A DNA stretch of 64,000 bases from Mortierella alpina (taxonomy: Eukaryota; Mortierellomycota; Mortierellomycetes; Mortierellales; Mortierellaceae). This document shows, one piece after another, positions 1 to 12,346 of this stretch. Within the stretch, counting starts at the first letter, position 1; every line of letters starts with the position of its first letter. Both the position numbers and the translations under genes were made by a program. Below the pieces are notes generated by a model that was given only the letters and a program-made list of their open reading frames with translations, ran no database searches and had not been told where the DNA came from. The stretch is from positions 186,001 to 250,000 of the forward strand of contig JANATF010000001.1 of the NCBI GenBank assembly GCA_029449245.1, in the 5' to 3' direction.

Positions 1-128
1 TTCTGGTGCGTTGTTGATCCTTGCTGCTTTCCAGTCGATCGATAAATTGGTGTGCGTGCGAGCCTGCGTGCGTGTGTGTGTATGTATGAATGTCTGTTGA
101 GAGTGGAGGTGGGGGGTTCGAATCTTAC

Positions 129-1051
129 CATTCCAAGAGTCCAGCTCAGAGAGTAATAAAGGCACACCCAGCCCTCTTCCTGAAATCGTGTCCGCTGATG
201 TTCCTTCTTGACGCCACATCGAACCGCAATGGGCTTTAGGATCATGGTCATGACAAACGCCCTCAAAAAAGTGAACACCACAATCCAGAAGAAAATGAAG
301 TTCAGGTCGGACCACGCTTTGGAATAGAGTCCAGTCATTGGATCCCGATTCTGCAGGACAAGAAAGCTTTCCACCTGCGGTATCCTCAGTCCGAAATGAC
401 ATGCCAGCACCGTCGAGATGAAAACCGCAGGTATATCTAAGAAAAAAAAATCAGGCCAGAAAGGAGAAATGACGAGGGGCGGAAAAAATATGCAGGGGCC
501 AAGGGGAGGGTTCAGTCAGCAAAATGTGAAAGCCGTGGCGGCTCTAGGGAAAAAGTACCGCTCCTGGTCTTGCTTGAGCAAGACAAACCGCTTATTTCAT
601 ATTTCGGCACCCAGGGCGAACAATGAACCATAAAAAAACGCACATATATCCGGATCGCAGGGTGTGAGAGTTGAAACGTACCGAGTTGATGGCGGTACAT
701 AAACGACAGGAAACTTTTGCTGTCCTTGCCCTCCACCAGCTTGCGCTGGTTCTTCTTGGCTTTCTCATGGATATCCCGTCTCTTCTGACTGGCAAACGAC
801 GCTGTCGCTGGTTTGGCCGACTGTGTGATGATCGATGCTTTGGTAGGCGCAGGCGATTGGGCTGGAGATGGAAGGGTTGATTCAGACGCAGCTGTGCACG
901 TTGCCGGAGGATTCTTTGCCGCGGCTGTTGGTGGTGAAGCAGAGGCAGTAGCGGATGGCTGGTGACTTGTGGAGTCCTTGTGTAGGAGCGCAATGTTCGC
1001 TATCGGCGACGAAACCGAGAGGATAGGCTGCCTCGAGTCTGGCATTACCAT
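129..1051 (-). CDS. LAG1: Ceramide synthase (LAG1 family), 3' part outside window
   Basis: Ceramide synthases of the TLC (TRAM-LAG1-CLN8) family join a fatty acyl-CoA to a sphingoid base in the ER membrane. Two exons are visible, 1051-682 and 436-129, joined in phase 1 (GT at 681, AG at 437). The next donor starts at 128 and the rest lies left of the window. Residues 1 to about 105 are a Ser/Ala/Pro-rich tail ending in a basic stretch (QKRRDIHEKAKK). Hydrophobic segments follow, then SDLNFIFFWIVVFTFLR and RFQEEGWVCLYYS, which match the start of the TLC domain. The Lag1 motif with the catalytic histidines is not in the window, so activity cannot be judged. The start is the ATG at 1051; an in-frame ATG at 1045 is an alternative. 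Family call firm, ends partial. Confidence 0.85.
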
Positions 1052-1793
1052 CCTTGGATCCTTGGAGTGTACCCGTCAGTAACGAGGAAAATGGAAGATT
1101 TTGACTGGGCGTGCTTGTGGGGAGAGATGCAGTATGGAGGAGAGGGGAAGCGGAACGAAGGCAGGAGGAGACAAAGATGCAAAAAGAAAAACGAAGCGAA
1201 AGGAGAGGAGCTGAGAGCACACAGGGGGCGGCTTTCTTCAAATCCTGAACAGATCAAAGAACACAAAAAAATATGTGCACAAGCGCAACAAAAAATAAAA
1301 CAATGGGGTGAGCGTCCAGCCGAGGAGAATGTGGGCGAGGGGTGGGAAGGTGTGTGGCTGTAGAGGACAAGAGTGCAGAAGGTGGGCGAAAGTGTTGGAG
1401 TAGTAGGAGTGGAAACGAAAGTGGTAATAAGTGAAGAAAGAGAGCAAAGGGACAATTTTTGCCCGGCGATTTTTTTATCACTTCGTCTCCGGAGTTGAGT
1501 GCAGCCAACTCCGTCGCGTGCCCGACAATCCTTTGCTCGCGCTCTATGACGTTTTGCCGCGGACATCCGGGATCATGGCTTCTCATAAGGCTTGGTATGT
1601 CTTGATCCCGGCATTCCTTCCTTTCGCACTCGCTCGTTCTCTCTCAATGGCCATTCAATTAAAGTCAGCCATTATGATCTTCATACATCTTCAAACAAGC
1701 TGCAGTACACACTATTCAGCATCCAGGATACATTCCCTTTAGAGAACTCGTTCTCGCAGAGTCTCAATATATTGCTGGCTATGGGCACAGATC
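1052..1793. other. Intergenic, ceramide synthase promoter and GPI14 3' end
   Basis: No supported gene. On the minus strand the stretch before the ceramide synthase start is pyrimidine-rich (about 1100-1450), as expected for a fungal 5' leader. ORFs here overlap in several frames and have no recognisable motif. The left part also carries the 3' end of the GPI14 transcript. Confidence 0.6.
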
Positions 1794-3394
1794 CTATTGT
1801 GCCGATCCTACATGAGACGACCAAACACGACGAATCTCCCCACGATCGCCAAAGATTGGCTCGTAAACAGCACCGGTAATCAGCTCAACCAGGATCCAAA
1901 CATTGCTTGCATACATCAACCCAGACGCCAAGAACAGATTCCAGAACGTGTTCAGTCCAAGGAACTCGAGATTGTACGCCTGAGAAAGCCACAAGCCCTG
2001 AGAGACGACCCAAGCCAAGAGCATGTTCCGGCCTTGCCTCCTAAGGCCCATGCGCGGATTTGAGACTAGGCAAGGTATCAGGAGTGGTAGGAAGACGATA
2101 TACCACATAAAGTACTATGATGTTCAATATGCAAGTCAGTTAGCAAAGTCAGATTATACGGCTACTCCCAAAACTTGCGCACACATATACGCCTTCATGG
2201 GTAAATCAAGGACAGTTCGTACCTGCGCAGTGCAGACCTTGTTCCACGCCACAAACGCAAAAGTCTGAAGGAATGCGCAAAGGAAAATATCCTTCCCAAA
2301 GCAGCATCCGATCGCCAGGACGAGAGCCAGCTGAGGCACAAAGGTCAGAACACCGACCAAGGTGCCCGTCGGGGACGTGAAGGTCAAGTAGATGTTGTAA
2401 AACCAGAACGAAAAGTTGTGGCGATGGTCCTTGCGAGTGACATGGTAAAGATATGTCTCGAACAGAAATTCGTACCCATAACTAAGAAGCAAGTCAGTCA
2501 GTCCGTCAGTCAGGCATGACGAGGAAACCACAAAACATGGCACCATGCATAACCAGCTACGGGAAGATTGAAAACCTACTAGTAAGTCATGAGTCCAGTG
2601 ATGAGGAAGAACCAGCCGCCACTCAAGAGTCCAAACTGAACACGGCGCCAGGTGATGAACCCCACAAGGGACTTGAAAGTCCTGACAACAATATGACCCT
2701 TGGGACCCGCAGTTGCTCCTGATCCAGTCACTTTGCTGCGATTCCTGCTGATATGACTCTTCTCCTGAGTCTCCTGTTCCACCGATGCCGTAGTCAAATC
2801 CTGAATGCCACCATGTTTGTCGTAATTGTCGTCTATCATAACCAATAGTGCCAGCGAGTAAATGATGGGATATGTCTTGAAGTGTACGCTCAGTCCGTAG
2901 AAAAAGGCGCCCCAGCCGATCCTCTTCTTCATGATGAGGTAGAAAGATCCCAGGACCATAGCCCCGATCACACTTTCAGCGTTTCCGCGAGTCGAGATGT
3001 TGGCGACCATGGGGTTAAGGAGCCAGAGTGCGTTGAACTTGACGGCGCGCGACTCGGACATGCCTCGCAAACGCAGGATCTTTTGTATGAGAACTCCGAT
3101 CAGAAGGTTCGCCCCAGTGAAGATCCATTTCCCAAAGGACTCGTGCAAGTAGATGTTGGGCATAAGCATCTGGGCTAGTAGTGGCGTGTAGCGGTAGGTT
3201 GCGCGCGTGTATGGCGATAGACCCTGGGTGAGGTACCGCGATGCGTCTGTGAAGACGACATAGTCGATATCTGTATATTTGACGACGAGGTGGGTATCCT
3301 GCCAGTGGCCATAGATGAGCAAGACGGCATGGAGGACCACACTGGCCAGCATCAGCTGCCGGAAGGTGATTTCCACTGATGGCAGTCGAGGCAT
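1794..3394 (-). CDS. GPI14: GPI mannosyltransferase 1 (PIG-M/Gpi14)
   Basis: PIG-M adds the first mannose, from dolichol-phosphate-mannose, to the GPI precursor in the ER lumen. Three exons: 3394-2580, 2481-2223 and 2114-1794 (1395 nt, 464 aa; human PIG-M is 423 aa). The first hydrophobic segment (VVLHAVLLIYGHWQD) is followed by a luminal loop with KYTDIDYVVFTDASRYL, which holds the DxD motif typical of GT-C transferases. Later landmarks are SPYTRATYRYTPLLA, WLLNPMVANISTRGN, YGLSVHFKTYPIIYSL and, in exon 2, YGYEFLFETYLYHVTRKDHR, all typical of PIG-M. A hydrophilic Lys/Thr-rich insert at about residues 195-235 is longer than in animals. Intron 1 is phase 2 and intron 2 phase 0. It lies just downstream of the debranching enzyme on the same strand, with its own TATA-like element. 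Confidence 0.95.
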
Positions 3395-3558
3395 GCTTTA
3401 TAGAGTTCCCTGGATGCGCGTTCACGGGATGCGAGTTTGGATGAAGTCAAACTACACGGGAAGCAAGGCTGCTGTAATCAATTCCAATGTCCTGCGTCCG
3501 TTGCACCGTGTTCCTGTTCCTGTCAGCTGTCTCTCGACCAAAAGGATGCACAGCGAGC

Positions 3559-3592
3559 GTGTTCGCGTTCGTGTTCGTGTTCGTGTTTGTGT
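3559..3592. repeat. Hexamer microsatellite (GTGTTC-type)
   Basis: About five imperfect copies of a GTGTTC/GCGTTC hexamer lie 165-200 bases upstream of the GPI14 start codon, in its presumed 5' leader or promoter. Confidence 0.9.
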
Positions 3593-3664
3593 GAGGGCGA
3601 TTGTTTAGAAGGAATGAAGCGAGTGGGAGTGGAAGAATAAGGCCGAGAAAGTAGCGTGGCTTTG

Positions 3665-3677
3665 ATTTATATATATC
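3665..3677 (-). promoter_or_regulatory. TATA-like element upstream of GPI14
   Basis: The minus strand reads GATATATATAAATC here, about 275 bases before the GPI14 ATG and only about 20 bases past the stop codon of the debranching enzyme. If used, the GPI14 promoter overlaps the 3' UTR of its neighbour. Element seen; role inferred. Confidence 0.4.
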
Positions 3678-3694
3678 GGAAATGGTCTATTCAT

Positions 3695-6600
3695 TCACTT
3701 GGCGAGCAGGCCGTCCTGACGGAGGACGTCAATGTCATACAGCAGGTCCAGAAGCGTAGACGACGACCATGCTTGGGACTGGCACGCATCCACGCAGATG
3801 GCACCGTCCAAGTTCGTCAGCTCTGCAAGTCCAGCCCATGGGCTCGTCTCCAGCTGCGCCTTGTGGGGCAGCATCATGCGATGCAGCTCAAATACAGTCT
3901 CTTCGATCTATTCAGGAACCGGGGGTGTCAGTGAGTATCCAATATGGACTGGCACCTTTCCACGCGCCTTTCTAACCTCTAGTCCTTCACACTTACAGTC
4001 TCTGGCTTGCAACGAAGCCTGAAGTGCAAATAGGCACGGAAAAAGTACCCGGTGCACCATAGCCATTCCTTTTGCGCCGTCAATGATAAAAGGAAATATC
4101 ATGATTAGTACTCAAAAAAAACAGAGAGCGATCGACGACCGACTAGTGGGGTTGAACTTACAGGTCCTTGGTGATAATTCCACCCTTTGGCAATCATTCG
4201 ATCGTCCGAATCGTTTTGGTTATCATAATTAGGACGATAAGCCCAGTCGATGGGATCCAGAGTTCGCATCCCTGTTACATGGGGAGTGGGTAGTGATAAC
4301 AAGGCGGCACCAAGTTAGCAAGGTCGTCAATATGAATATAGCTCGTTGACCGAGGATTTCGATAAAAACATACCAAGAGGGCCTAGGAGGACATCCTTGG
4401 CTAGATTCAAGGCTGTCATTGCGTGCGTCTTGTCAAACAACTCAGGAGCAACGCACATTGCCACAGGAAAGTTGGGTCGCAGCTGATAGTCCGCGAAGGG
4501 CGTGATTGAACCATATGTGTCCTTGTACATGCCCCGGCGATTGACCAACTCGGAATGGATGACATATTCAGTGTCCTGCTTAGGGTCCAGAGGCACAAAG
4601 AAATATTTTTCAAAGTTGGTCTGGATCAAGTCGTTCCATTCCTGAATAGTGAGGACACGCGCAGGCCGACGAGTGCCCTTGAACGACGTCTCGCCCATGT
4701 CAATGGAGAACAGCCTGAACTTGTTCCTCTTGTGCAAATCGATAACCCATCGCAGGGAAGACTTCAAGAGTCCAATGATCTCGACATCAGCCCCGTCGCG
4801 GGGTGTCGCTGGTACGCCCTTGGTGCCTGCCTTGGCACTCTCCCCCATCTTGTCCATCCAAGTCCCGCAATTGTACACACTGCCGCCAGTTACGAATCCT
4901 GTTTTGAAATCCAGGTCCACATCCACCTGGAAGCCCTTGTCCGACATTTGTTCGTCCAGTCGATGGCCCGCATTCCATTCACGGTAGTGAATACCATTGG
5001 CATGGGCTTCCAAAATCTCCGCAAGGATATCCTCGAGTGTCACCGTTGTGGAGTATGCCTCTGCACTCGTGTGCTCGACGAACGTCTGTCCATCAGGGAA
5101 TCGGCGAGCAAACGATTCCTGGAGAATATCCTCGCCGCCCGGTACAATTGTACAATAGTCTTGAACGGACTGGAAGAACCACCACACTGAATCTCTAGAG
5201 TTATACCTCGGCGATCGAAGACTGTCGAGTAAATTGGGAATCATTCCATGCTTGAGACTGCTTGCAAAGGAAAGAATGTGCTCCTTGGCAGCCTTATATT
5301 GCCCAGTGACGAGCAGGATGCCGCGAAGACTGATAAAGACATCACGTCCCCAGGTTCGCATGTGTCGATATGTGAAATGAGGCAACCCAGCAGCGAGACT
5401 TGGAATCTTCTTTGTCGGATGCAAGCTCGCTGAATCGACAAAGCTATAGACCTGAAGCGCTGTCAGGCTAAGGGAGCGGGTGAAATAGTCTCCAGTTTGG
5501 ATCAGCGGTGTCATCAGCGAATAGGCTCGGACACGAGCCGCTCCGTACGCGGTCATGATAGCAAGCGCAAAGTATCTTGGAACAAGATAATTGGGCAGTT
5601 TCTTGATAGCGGTCATTCGCTCAGAGTACCACTCTCCTAGAGCTGCCAATGCAGGGAACAGATGGAGATGTCTAGCATTCATAACGAATACATCGTAAAC
5701 TGTTTAGAGCATTGATCCATGTTGTAAGTGTGCAAAAATAATGAAGCAGCGCAGTCCACTAACCTCTGGATGCGATCGCAGACGTAGTCCAGTGCCCAGT
5801 GGCCCTCACGCAGATGAGCGCAGAAAGGATGGCCAAGGTCGTTGTTTTCAATGATGGGTCTGAGGACAGAGATATATCCCTCCAGTCCGCAGTACACAAG
5901 CGCCCCATGGTTTGGGATATTGTACACGCCATTACCGGCTAGGAGAATATAAAAATGGCATTGTTAACCCTGATGGATATTCAAAACCCGACGTGAGTGA
6001 CGAACGGAAAGACGATAAAGAATGGCTCGGCCAATTACTTACGGGTCAAATCCTGTTCCTCGCCGTCGCACCTGTAGAGTGCAATGTTGAGCTCGACCCA
6101 GTCAAGCTGTCCAAGGACAGTGTCTGGGATCGTCTTTACCAGCTCCTCGATATTCGCAGGCACTTTCCTGGCCACAGTGGTTTCCAGCAAGATAATACTG
6201 CCTCCGGGGAAACGATCTGGGATCTCCACTTGCGTGTACGCACTTTGGCCATCCGACAACAAGGAGATCTTTGGTGGGGCTAGTTCCTCCAGCTTTCCAG
6301 AAAGTCCTTCCAAGTGCTTGCTGTTCTTGTCAACAGTGCGTGACGAGATAGAGAGCCCAAGAGACATAATGACCTTGGCGGTCGTGTCTCGTAGTTTAAT
6401 TGGCATGATATCGCCGCGCTTCGGGTTGTCATAGAAGGATGTATGCGCGATCAGGATATATCCCTTCAGTGTAGTCGGCTGCTGACGATGCACAATGATA
6501 TACTAGGGAATGAAACAAAAGGTATGTGCGTAAGTAAGGATAGAGCACATCCTACTCGTCAGCGTCTTTCAGCAATGACATCCTGCTTACCTCATTCTCG

Positions 6601-9600
6601 TGGTGCACATGAGCTTCCTCATAACCTTGAAGAGCGAGATCAGTGTGTAGTTTGTTAAGAAGAGCCTTGACGCTGCAAATGCCAACATTCATAGGATCCT
6701 TGTACGTCGCATAGTGGCGCTTTTCAGTCACCAGATTCAACAGCGTCGGGTAGATCTCGTCGTAGCCTTTAACAGATCCAATGGCACAGGACGTCATACA
6801 AACCAAACCGGCGTTTGAGAGTGTGTCCTAATAGAAGTTGTTCATAACCTATGCGTTAATACTTTTACATGATGAAACTTTTACACGATGCAAATATGCC
6901 ATGAGTAAGAGCGCATCGCCAGTAGGTCATAAAAAGCTTGTACCTCAGCACGTCGTTTCTGATGGGGGGTTTCGTTATCGTGAGTACAATCCATGAAAAG
7001 CGCGTGTGGATGGGAGCCCAAAAGTGGGGTAACTCGACTGGGGACAGTCTTTCCATCCTGTCCGACCCATGGCACGTCCTCGCACAAGCTTGTTCGATCC
7101 ATGCACCCTGTCGAAAAAGGAAGAGAGAAAAAGCTCAGATGACAACAGGTAAACAATGCGAAAACCACTAGTACGAACCCCACTCTGGAACAATTTGAAG
7201 AGCATCGGGCACTTACCGACTGGCTTGACACCATGCTTATGCACCAGACGACTCAGCTCTCTAGGTTCCCAGGCCTGCATTGCCTCGCGAATGAGCGAAT
7301 TGATGCCGAGACGGCTCACGAAGCAGATGTCCATCTCCTCGGAGCCAGTAAAGAGTTCGGCTACAACGTAAAGATTGGGTCGTACAGTTCGCGCAGCGTC
7401 CAACAGATACTGCGCCAAATGGATCGGTGTCGAGTGGCAATTGTCAATTCGGAAACCATGGAACAGACGAGCTGACTGGATCGTGTATTCTTTCATTCGC
7501 TCCCAGAGCCATGGAACATCCTCCTAAGAGATTGAAAGAACGGTACAATTTAGAAAAACCAATAACCTTTTCCGACAAGTCATACGCATAGCAAGTGTGG
7601 CCTCGGATCCGCGCAGTTGCTTACCGGCCCTTTGCCATATCGCAGTTTGACACAGTCACCCCAAATGATGACTTCTCGCCGCAAGTAAGCATGGCTATCC
7701 TTGCCAGCAAAGTCCTTGAGAGGATCGGCATTCCAGATCCAGCCGTTGTTTACCATAGCCAATGATCCTGCGGGGTGTGCAGCGGTTTGCTCATTCTTTG
7801 GCAGTCTCGTGAAATAGGTCTCGACAAGAGGGTTTCTAGATGTTAAGAAGGGGGCGGGCAATATCATGCTTAGCGTCTTGGACATTCGACGACGACATAA
7901 CCCATGTGTCCCGGTACTTTGCTTACTCTTCTGTAACAGGGCCAAGTTTAGGACCGTGCGCATCGAGACGGATATACTTGACTCGATTCTCGACGTTTGT
8001 CACGATGGTCTCAACATCCTTGTCATAAGCTTTGTAGAACTCAAGATTGACTTCGTTCAAGATCCGCTCGTACTCTGCGCAGACTTCATCGAGCGAATAT
8101 GAGGCCGTGTCGGAGAAGTTTGCGTTGAGGAGTGCGGCCATGAACGCGACTGCAACGGTGGTATCGATTTTCTTATGGTGGCGATCCCCATGCTCTCCTG
8201 CACCGATCAATGCCTCCTTGCTCAACTCAATCGCGAGTTCCACCAGCGTCATCGAATTCAGATCGCTGTGATTGAACGGACTGGCGTCATAGGGTGCCTG
8301 TGCCTGGATATCGGCTTTGAGCTCTTGTGTAGAATTGATAACATCGACGACATAAAATTCCCACAGCCTAATCTCTGTGAAAACAGTACGGCGCAACTCC
8401 TTCATGATGACCTGGAGGTCGTGCTCAGTCTTGATGTCCGCGGTGTATGGAGACTCGGGATCGGCCACCTTGGCCGAGAACCTCAACAATGCGCTGTCGA
8501 GCTCAAATGCCGGGATAAGATGAGGCGAGTTGTGAAGATTGTAACCTAATAATATACAATGCCACACAATTGTATTAGTTATGGATACAACTTAAATGCA
8601 AGTAGACATAATACAGCATAACACTCTGCCTCACCTGCTTCTGGGTGATCCCACAACCAAGTCGAGTTGCATGCCGTGTGATTCCAGACAATATCAGTCA
8701 GCGACAAAGCGCCATACTTGACCTCGATTTCCTTGATCATGTCCTTGACAATAGCTCGTTGCTCTTCCTCAGTCTTGTCCAGGTCTTCGGCATCGAACAG
8801 TTGGGGGTCGAATTTGAGCTGGTCAAAAATGGAGTAGGGCGAGTTGGAGATACCCCTGTACTGCAACGGTACAAAGTGAATCATGTTGTAGCCGGACTTT
8901 GCAACAAGCTCCAAGTGAGGCTTCCATTCGGACAACTTGCCCATCCACTTGGGGACCACGGACTCGATCACCAGGCCCTCCAAGGGTAAGGAGAGGGAGG
9001 AGTCGCCAGCCCTCAGAGACAACTGGGGATCGACAACAAAGAATCCAGTTTTGGATCGGTTCCAGGTCACGACTCCGTCCTTCTGAAAAGGCGAGTGTTC
9101 CACATAGTACTCGTATGCACCGGCGCCGGTAATCTTGAGATCGCACTCGGGTTCGATACCGGCTAAACTGGAGACCACAAAAAACGATGGTTAGACGCGT
9201 GGGCTACTTCCACGGTTAACATTTCCCCACCGCACTGGTCATTGATGATCCATCCTTACCGATGCTGGAAAAACTTATCGCGCTTGAACGGTTTTCTATC
9301 AAGATGGCAAATATAAGCACGATGAACGATGATCAGTACAAGAGTCGAATTCTGCCTCGCTGCGATGATGACATCGACGTCGACGTGGGAAAATATAATG
9401 CAGGCACAGGCAGTCGAAGCGCAACCTCAGTTGAGCGCGTAAGCGCCCTTGACGGAGAGGGCTCAGTCGTGTGAGTGAATTAGAACTCACCCTTCTGGAG
9501 GATAGTTTGTCCAAACGACACCATTGTTGGATGCCAAGGATCCGGCAATCACCTTGAAGCGTAGGATGTAGGGGACATCGGGCGGAGGGAGGCGGTAATA

Positions 9601-9769
9601 CTAGAATGCACGCGATTGAAGAGAGTAGCCGACAATTTAGAATAACCTTTCGGCCAGCGTTGATTGTCTCCTGCTGGTGATTATGCGCGGCCACTGGCCC
9701 TACCGATGAGTTTTCTTCTGGCGAGCCATCGTCATCGAGCTCGACGCGGTAGATGGTAATGGGCTCCAT
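3695..9769 (-). CDS. GDB1: Glycogen debranching enzyme
   Basis: A bifunctional cytosolic enzyme: 4-alpha-glucanotransferase plus amylo-alpha-1,6-glucosidase. Fifteen exons: 9769-9647, 9600-9491, 9295-9260, 9167-8635, 8545-7927, 7835-7625, 7523-7217, 7107-6944, 6827-6591, 6502-6043, 5938-5764, 5671-4374, 4271-4162, 4069-3997, 3909-3695 (4671 nt, 1556 aa; the yeast enzyme is 1536). The transferase half has [23 protein letters not shown] and [11 protein letters not shown], the usual catalytic Asp/Glu/Asp positions. The glucosidase half has [57 protein letters not shown] and HQGPEWLW across the exon 13/14 junction. Exon 3 is only 36 bases. The start is the ATG at 9769 ([15 protein letters not shown]); no nearby upstream ATG fits. 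Every junction keeps phase and family similarity, so I see no lesion. Confidence 0.97.
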
Positions 9770-9907
9770 GGGATGCGTGCCTTGGATTGGAGGGAAGCGC
9801 AGAATGAAGCTCAAGTTCGGAGAATTAGCTCTGAATTAGAACGTGGAGAAGGACAGGGATCAGGCGAGTGGGGGGAAACTGGAACAGAGACAGAGAGGAC
9901 GCTGTAC

Positions 9908-9921
9908 AATATATATAAATA
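9908..9921 (-). promoter_or_regulatory. TATA-like element of GDB1
   Basis: An AT-only run, minus strand ATTTATATATATTG, about 140 bases upstream of the GDB1 ATG. It lies between GDB1 and the 3' end of the next minus-strand gene, in an otherwise pyrimidine-rich (minus strand) 450-base spacer that shows nothing else. Confidence 0.5.
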
Positions 9922-10227
9922 TGTGGTGGGTAGCGAGGTTGGGAGCGGGCGACGGGGGCACCAGGGGTGGACGCGATGGGGGATGGGGATGAGGGATGGG
10001 GCTGGAGAAGAAAGAAAAGACAGAGGGGAATGAGCTCAGAGGGTGGCATGAGGAACTGATAAGGGCAGGGTTCGTGCGATACCGATCTAGATGACGTGGG
10101 GTGGGCTCTGAAAAAAAGAAAAAACTCTTGTCGCGCACAAACACGGTCTTCTCGCGTCACACGCGCTCTCGGTGCAGAGGCCACTTGGGTCCTGTCATCA
10201 TTCACGACTCGCTCGCAACTGCTGACT

Positions 10228-11137
10228 CTATCTGTCATCCCCAGCAAGAGCACAGAACTTAGACGCCATGTCTATGCTATGGATCTGACGACCCATGCCC
10301 ACAAGCTACGTTGTAGCTGTGGTCGTGGCCATGGCCATATCCCGTCCTCGCACCATAACCTTCATTTTTAAGGTTGCTCTAAACCTGGACTGTTGACGGA
10401 CCTGACCAATGGACGCCATCTCGGTGGTTGCACAGCGCAGATGCTCCCTGTCGATCGCGGCTTGGGCGACACATTGCAATGTATGAAAGTGGTTACGATC
10501 CTTCTGTGGACCAGGAGTATGGGTGTGAGGAGCATCCTCATCCATACAACATACCTCCTTCACATCAAAAGTCAGAGTCAAGTGTCGGATAGTTGATCCT
10601 GTGGGTATGGAATGGCAATGGCACGACACACATCTTTTTTTTTGAGGAAAATAAAATGTATTTCTGGCCACCTGCCCCATGAAGGAGTGCATGGTAACTT
10701 TTTTTAAAGAGAGTCCACGAAATGCATGACTGCATGGCAAGGAAAAATGATTCGAGGATCCTCTTCCTTTGGTCAGCATAGGAAACTTTTGCTTCCGATC
10801 AGAGGGCGTGTGTGCCTTAACTGCGGACCAAGAATGAGCCGCTCTTCCAGCTTACTTTAACCCTCACCAACAAGGCATGAAACCGCACCTTAGTTTGCAC
10901 CATTGGCAGGGACGGTCTGCAACTGCTGTAGGGTGAAAGCTGCTGAAGGTGATCAGAGGTTTCGGCAATCGGATGAGGGCCTGGTCTATCCACCATCGCC
11001 ATCCCCATCGCCCCGCACATACCTCGAGGCTTTGGCCACTTTGTACCGTCGCCGGCGCTTCCCCTCCCCCTTGCTCTGCTGTGGCTCCTGAACGAGTAGT
11101 TTCGTGTGTCGTCTTTGTTTTGTTTTTCTGCGCGCAT
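10228..11137 (-). CDS. Unrecognised five-exon gene, about 126 aa
   Basis: I do not recognise the family. Five exons join in phase: 11137-11023, 10942-10901, 10598-10555, 10503-10402, 10305-10228 (381 nt). Support: each intron has GT and AG ends (for example GTATGT at 10554), phases match at all four junctions, exon 4 has C/G-ending codons, and the joined protein reads smoothly. The N-terminus (residues 1-38) is basic and low in complexity, so the start is uncertain; ATGs lie nearby in the same frame. The core holds AAFTLQQLQTVPANGG, a beta-like LTLTFDVKEKDRNHFHTLQ, then a helical stretch with DREHLRCATTEMASIGQ and a C-terminus IHSIDMASKFCALAGDDR. No signal peptide or membrane segment. An alternative is one 157-codon ORF reading through three introns (10779-10306), which I think less likely. 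Confidence 0.45.
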
Positions 11138-12346
11138 TTCTGACTTTAAAAATCTCCGCTTGGTCCATATGATGGCAAGCGAAACCTGGTTCATATGGCG
11201 TCTAGTCTGAAGACAACTCCTAGATTACAATCAACGGCCTGCTCCGCTTTTTTTTGTGTGTTCTCGTGCGCATGCTGCCCTCAGTTTGATTGCCGCTAAC
11301 GCGTTCGTTCTTGCTCTCTTCTCTCCCTCCTCCTCCTCCTCCTTCTTAGGCCCTCTCCTTTCCTCCTCTTACCCCTTCTCTGCGTTCCCCCATCTCGCTT
11401 TCCGCCATTCTCGGTCGTGGTCTCACTCTCAATGTGTGCCCCCCTGGCCCCCTCTTGGCTCTTGTATCAGCTTTTTTTTTTTTTTTTTTTTTTTTTGCTT
11501 CTTGATAGACTACCCCGTGTAATCGCGTTGCGTCGTTGCAGTCCCCTTGCACAAGCTGATGCCAACGGGCTCCCCGCCACAGGAAGGAAAGTGTCTGACA
11601 AAAGCAGGACACGATACCGTGGCAAAAAAAAAAAAAAGAAACACTTCGACTGAATAACAAGTGTCTCGCTCCTATGCCCTCGAGGCAAGCCGAGTAACCA
11701 CGGTCCAAGAGATGTCGAGGAATCGCGATGCTCATCACCCTTTTTTTTTTTTTCGTTACACTAAAAAAAATTTCCGTTGAGCATGCTTTTCCAAAGGGAT
11801 ATGCGGATGGCCCCGCTCATCCTCGCTGGTACCTCGATCACAAGCGCCTAACAGGAACGCTTTGTTTGGAATGTATCACAGACGATCCAAGGAGCAAACG
11901 GTACCCCAAGGAGGGAAAAGGCAGTGCGATCCACTGCACACCATGGACAAACGGGCTTTATTTTTTCAGAACGATAACAACACTCTTGATCCTTATTGGC
12001 AGCTCAGGGACAGAAGAAATAACAAAACACCATTGCAGACTACAGCCATAACCTCACGGCACCTGTATCGCTCTTCTAGGTGGGAGCGGTTCTTCAAAGG
12101 GGACCCATTCGATCTATATAAAGCGAGTGCTTTGGCAACCCTCGCACTGGCTTTTCTTTTTGTCGATACTGCCCGCCTTTCTTGTCATTTGCCAGACATT
12201 CCTTCAAGTGCATTTTCGAGTGCCACCCCTCATCATTTTCAACTCATCTAGGCATCTGGTTTCTCGTTTTTCGGTCCATCCCCCCTCGACTTCCTCACCA
12301 TCCCATCGTCTATAATCCCTCTCACTCCTCGCACACTACCTCTACA
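11138..12346. other. Intergenic with long poly-T tracts
   Basis: No supported gene. It holds a C/T-rich stretch at 11310-11410, a run of about 27 T at 11470-11496, an A run at 11624-11637, a T run at 11741-11753, and a TATA-like TATATAAAG at 12115-12123. The last is followed by a pyrimidine-rich leader and is the likely promoter of the membrane-protein gene that starts at 12347. An ORF at 11862-12251 crosses this promoter and is not believed. Confidence 0.6.
12115..12123 (+). promoter_or_regulatory. TATA box of the 7-TM-like gene
   Basis: TATATAAAG lies about 225 bases before the ATG at 12347. The sequence between is rich in C and T, a normal fungal leader. Element seen; use inferred. Confidence 0.5.

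Noticed and set aside
100-135. GGGGTTCGAATC, tRNA T-arm-like
   Set aside because: The flanks do not pair as a T stem, no D or anticodon arm fits, and it lies at the exon 2/intron boundary of the ceramide synthase gene.
11862-12251. 130-codon plus-strand ORF
   Set aside because: It runs over the TATA box and leader of the membrane-protein gene and has no protein-like features.
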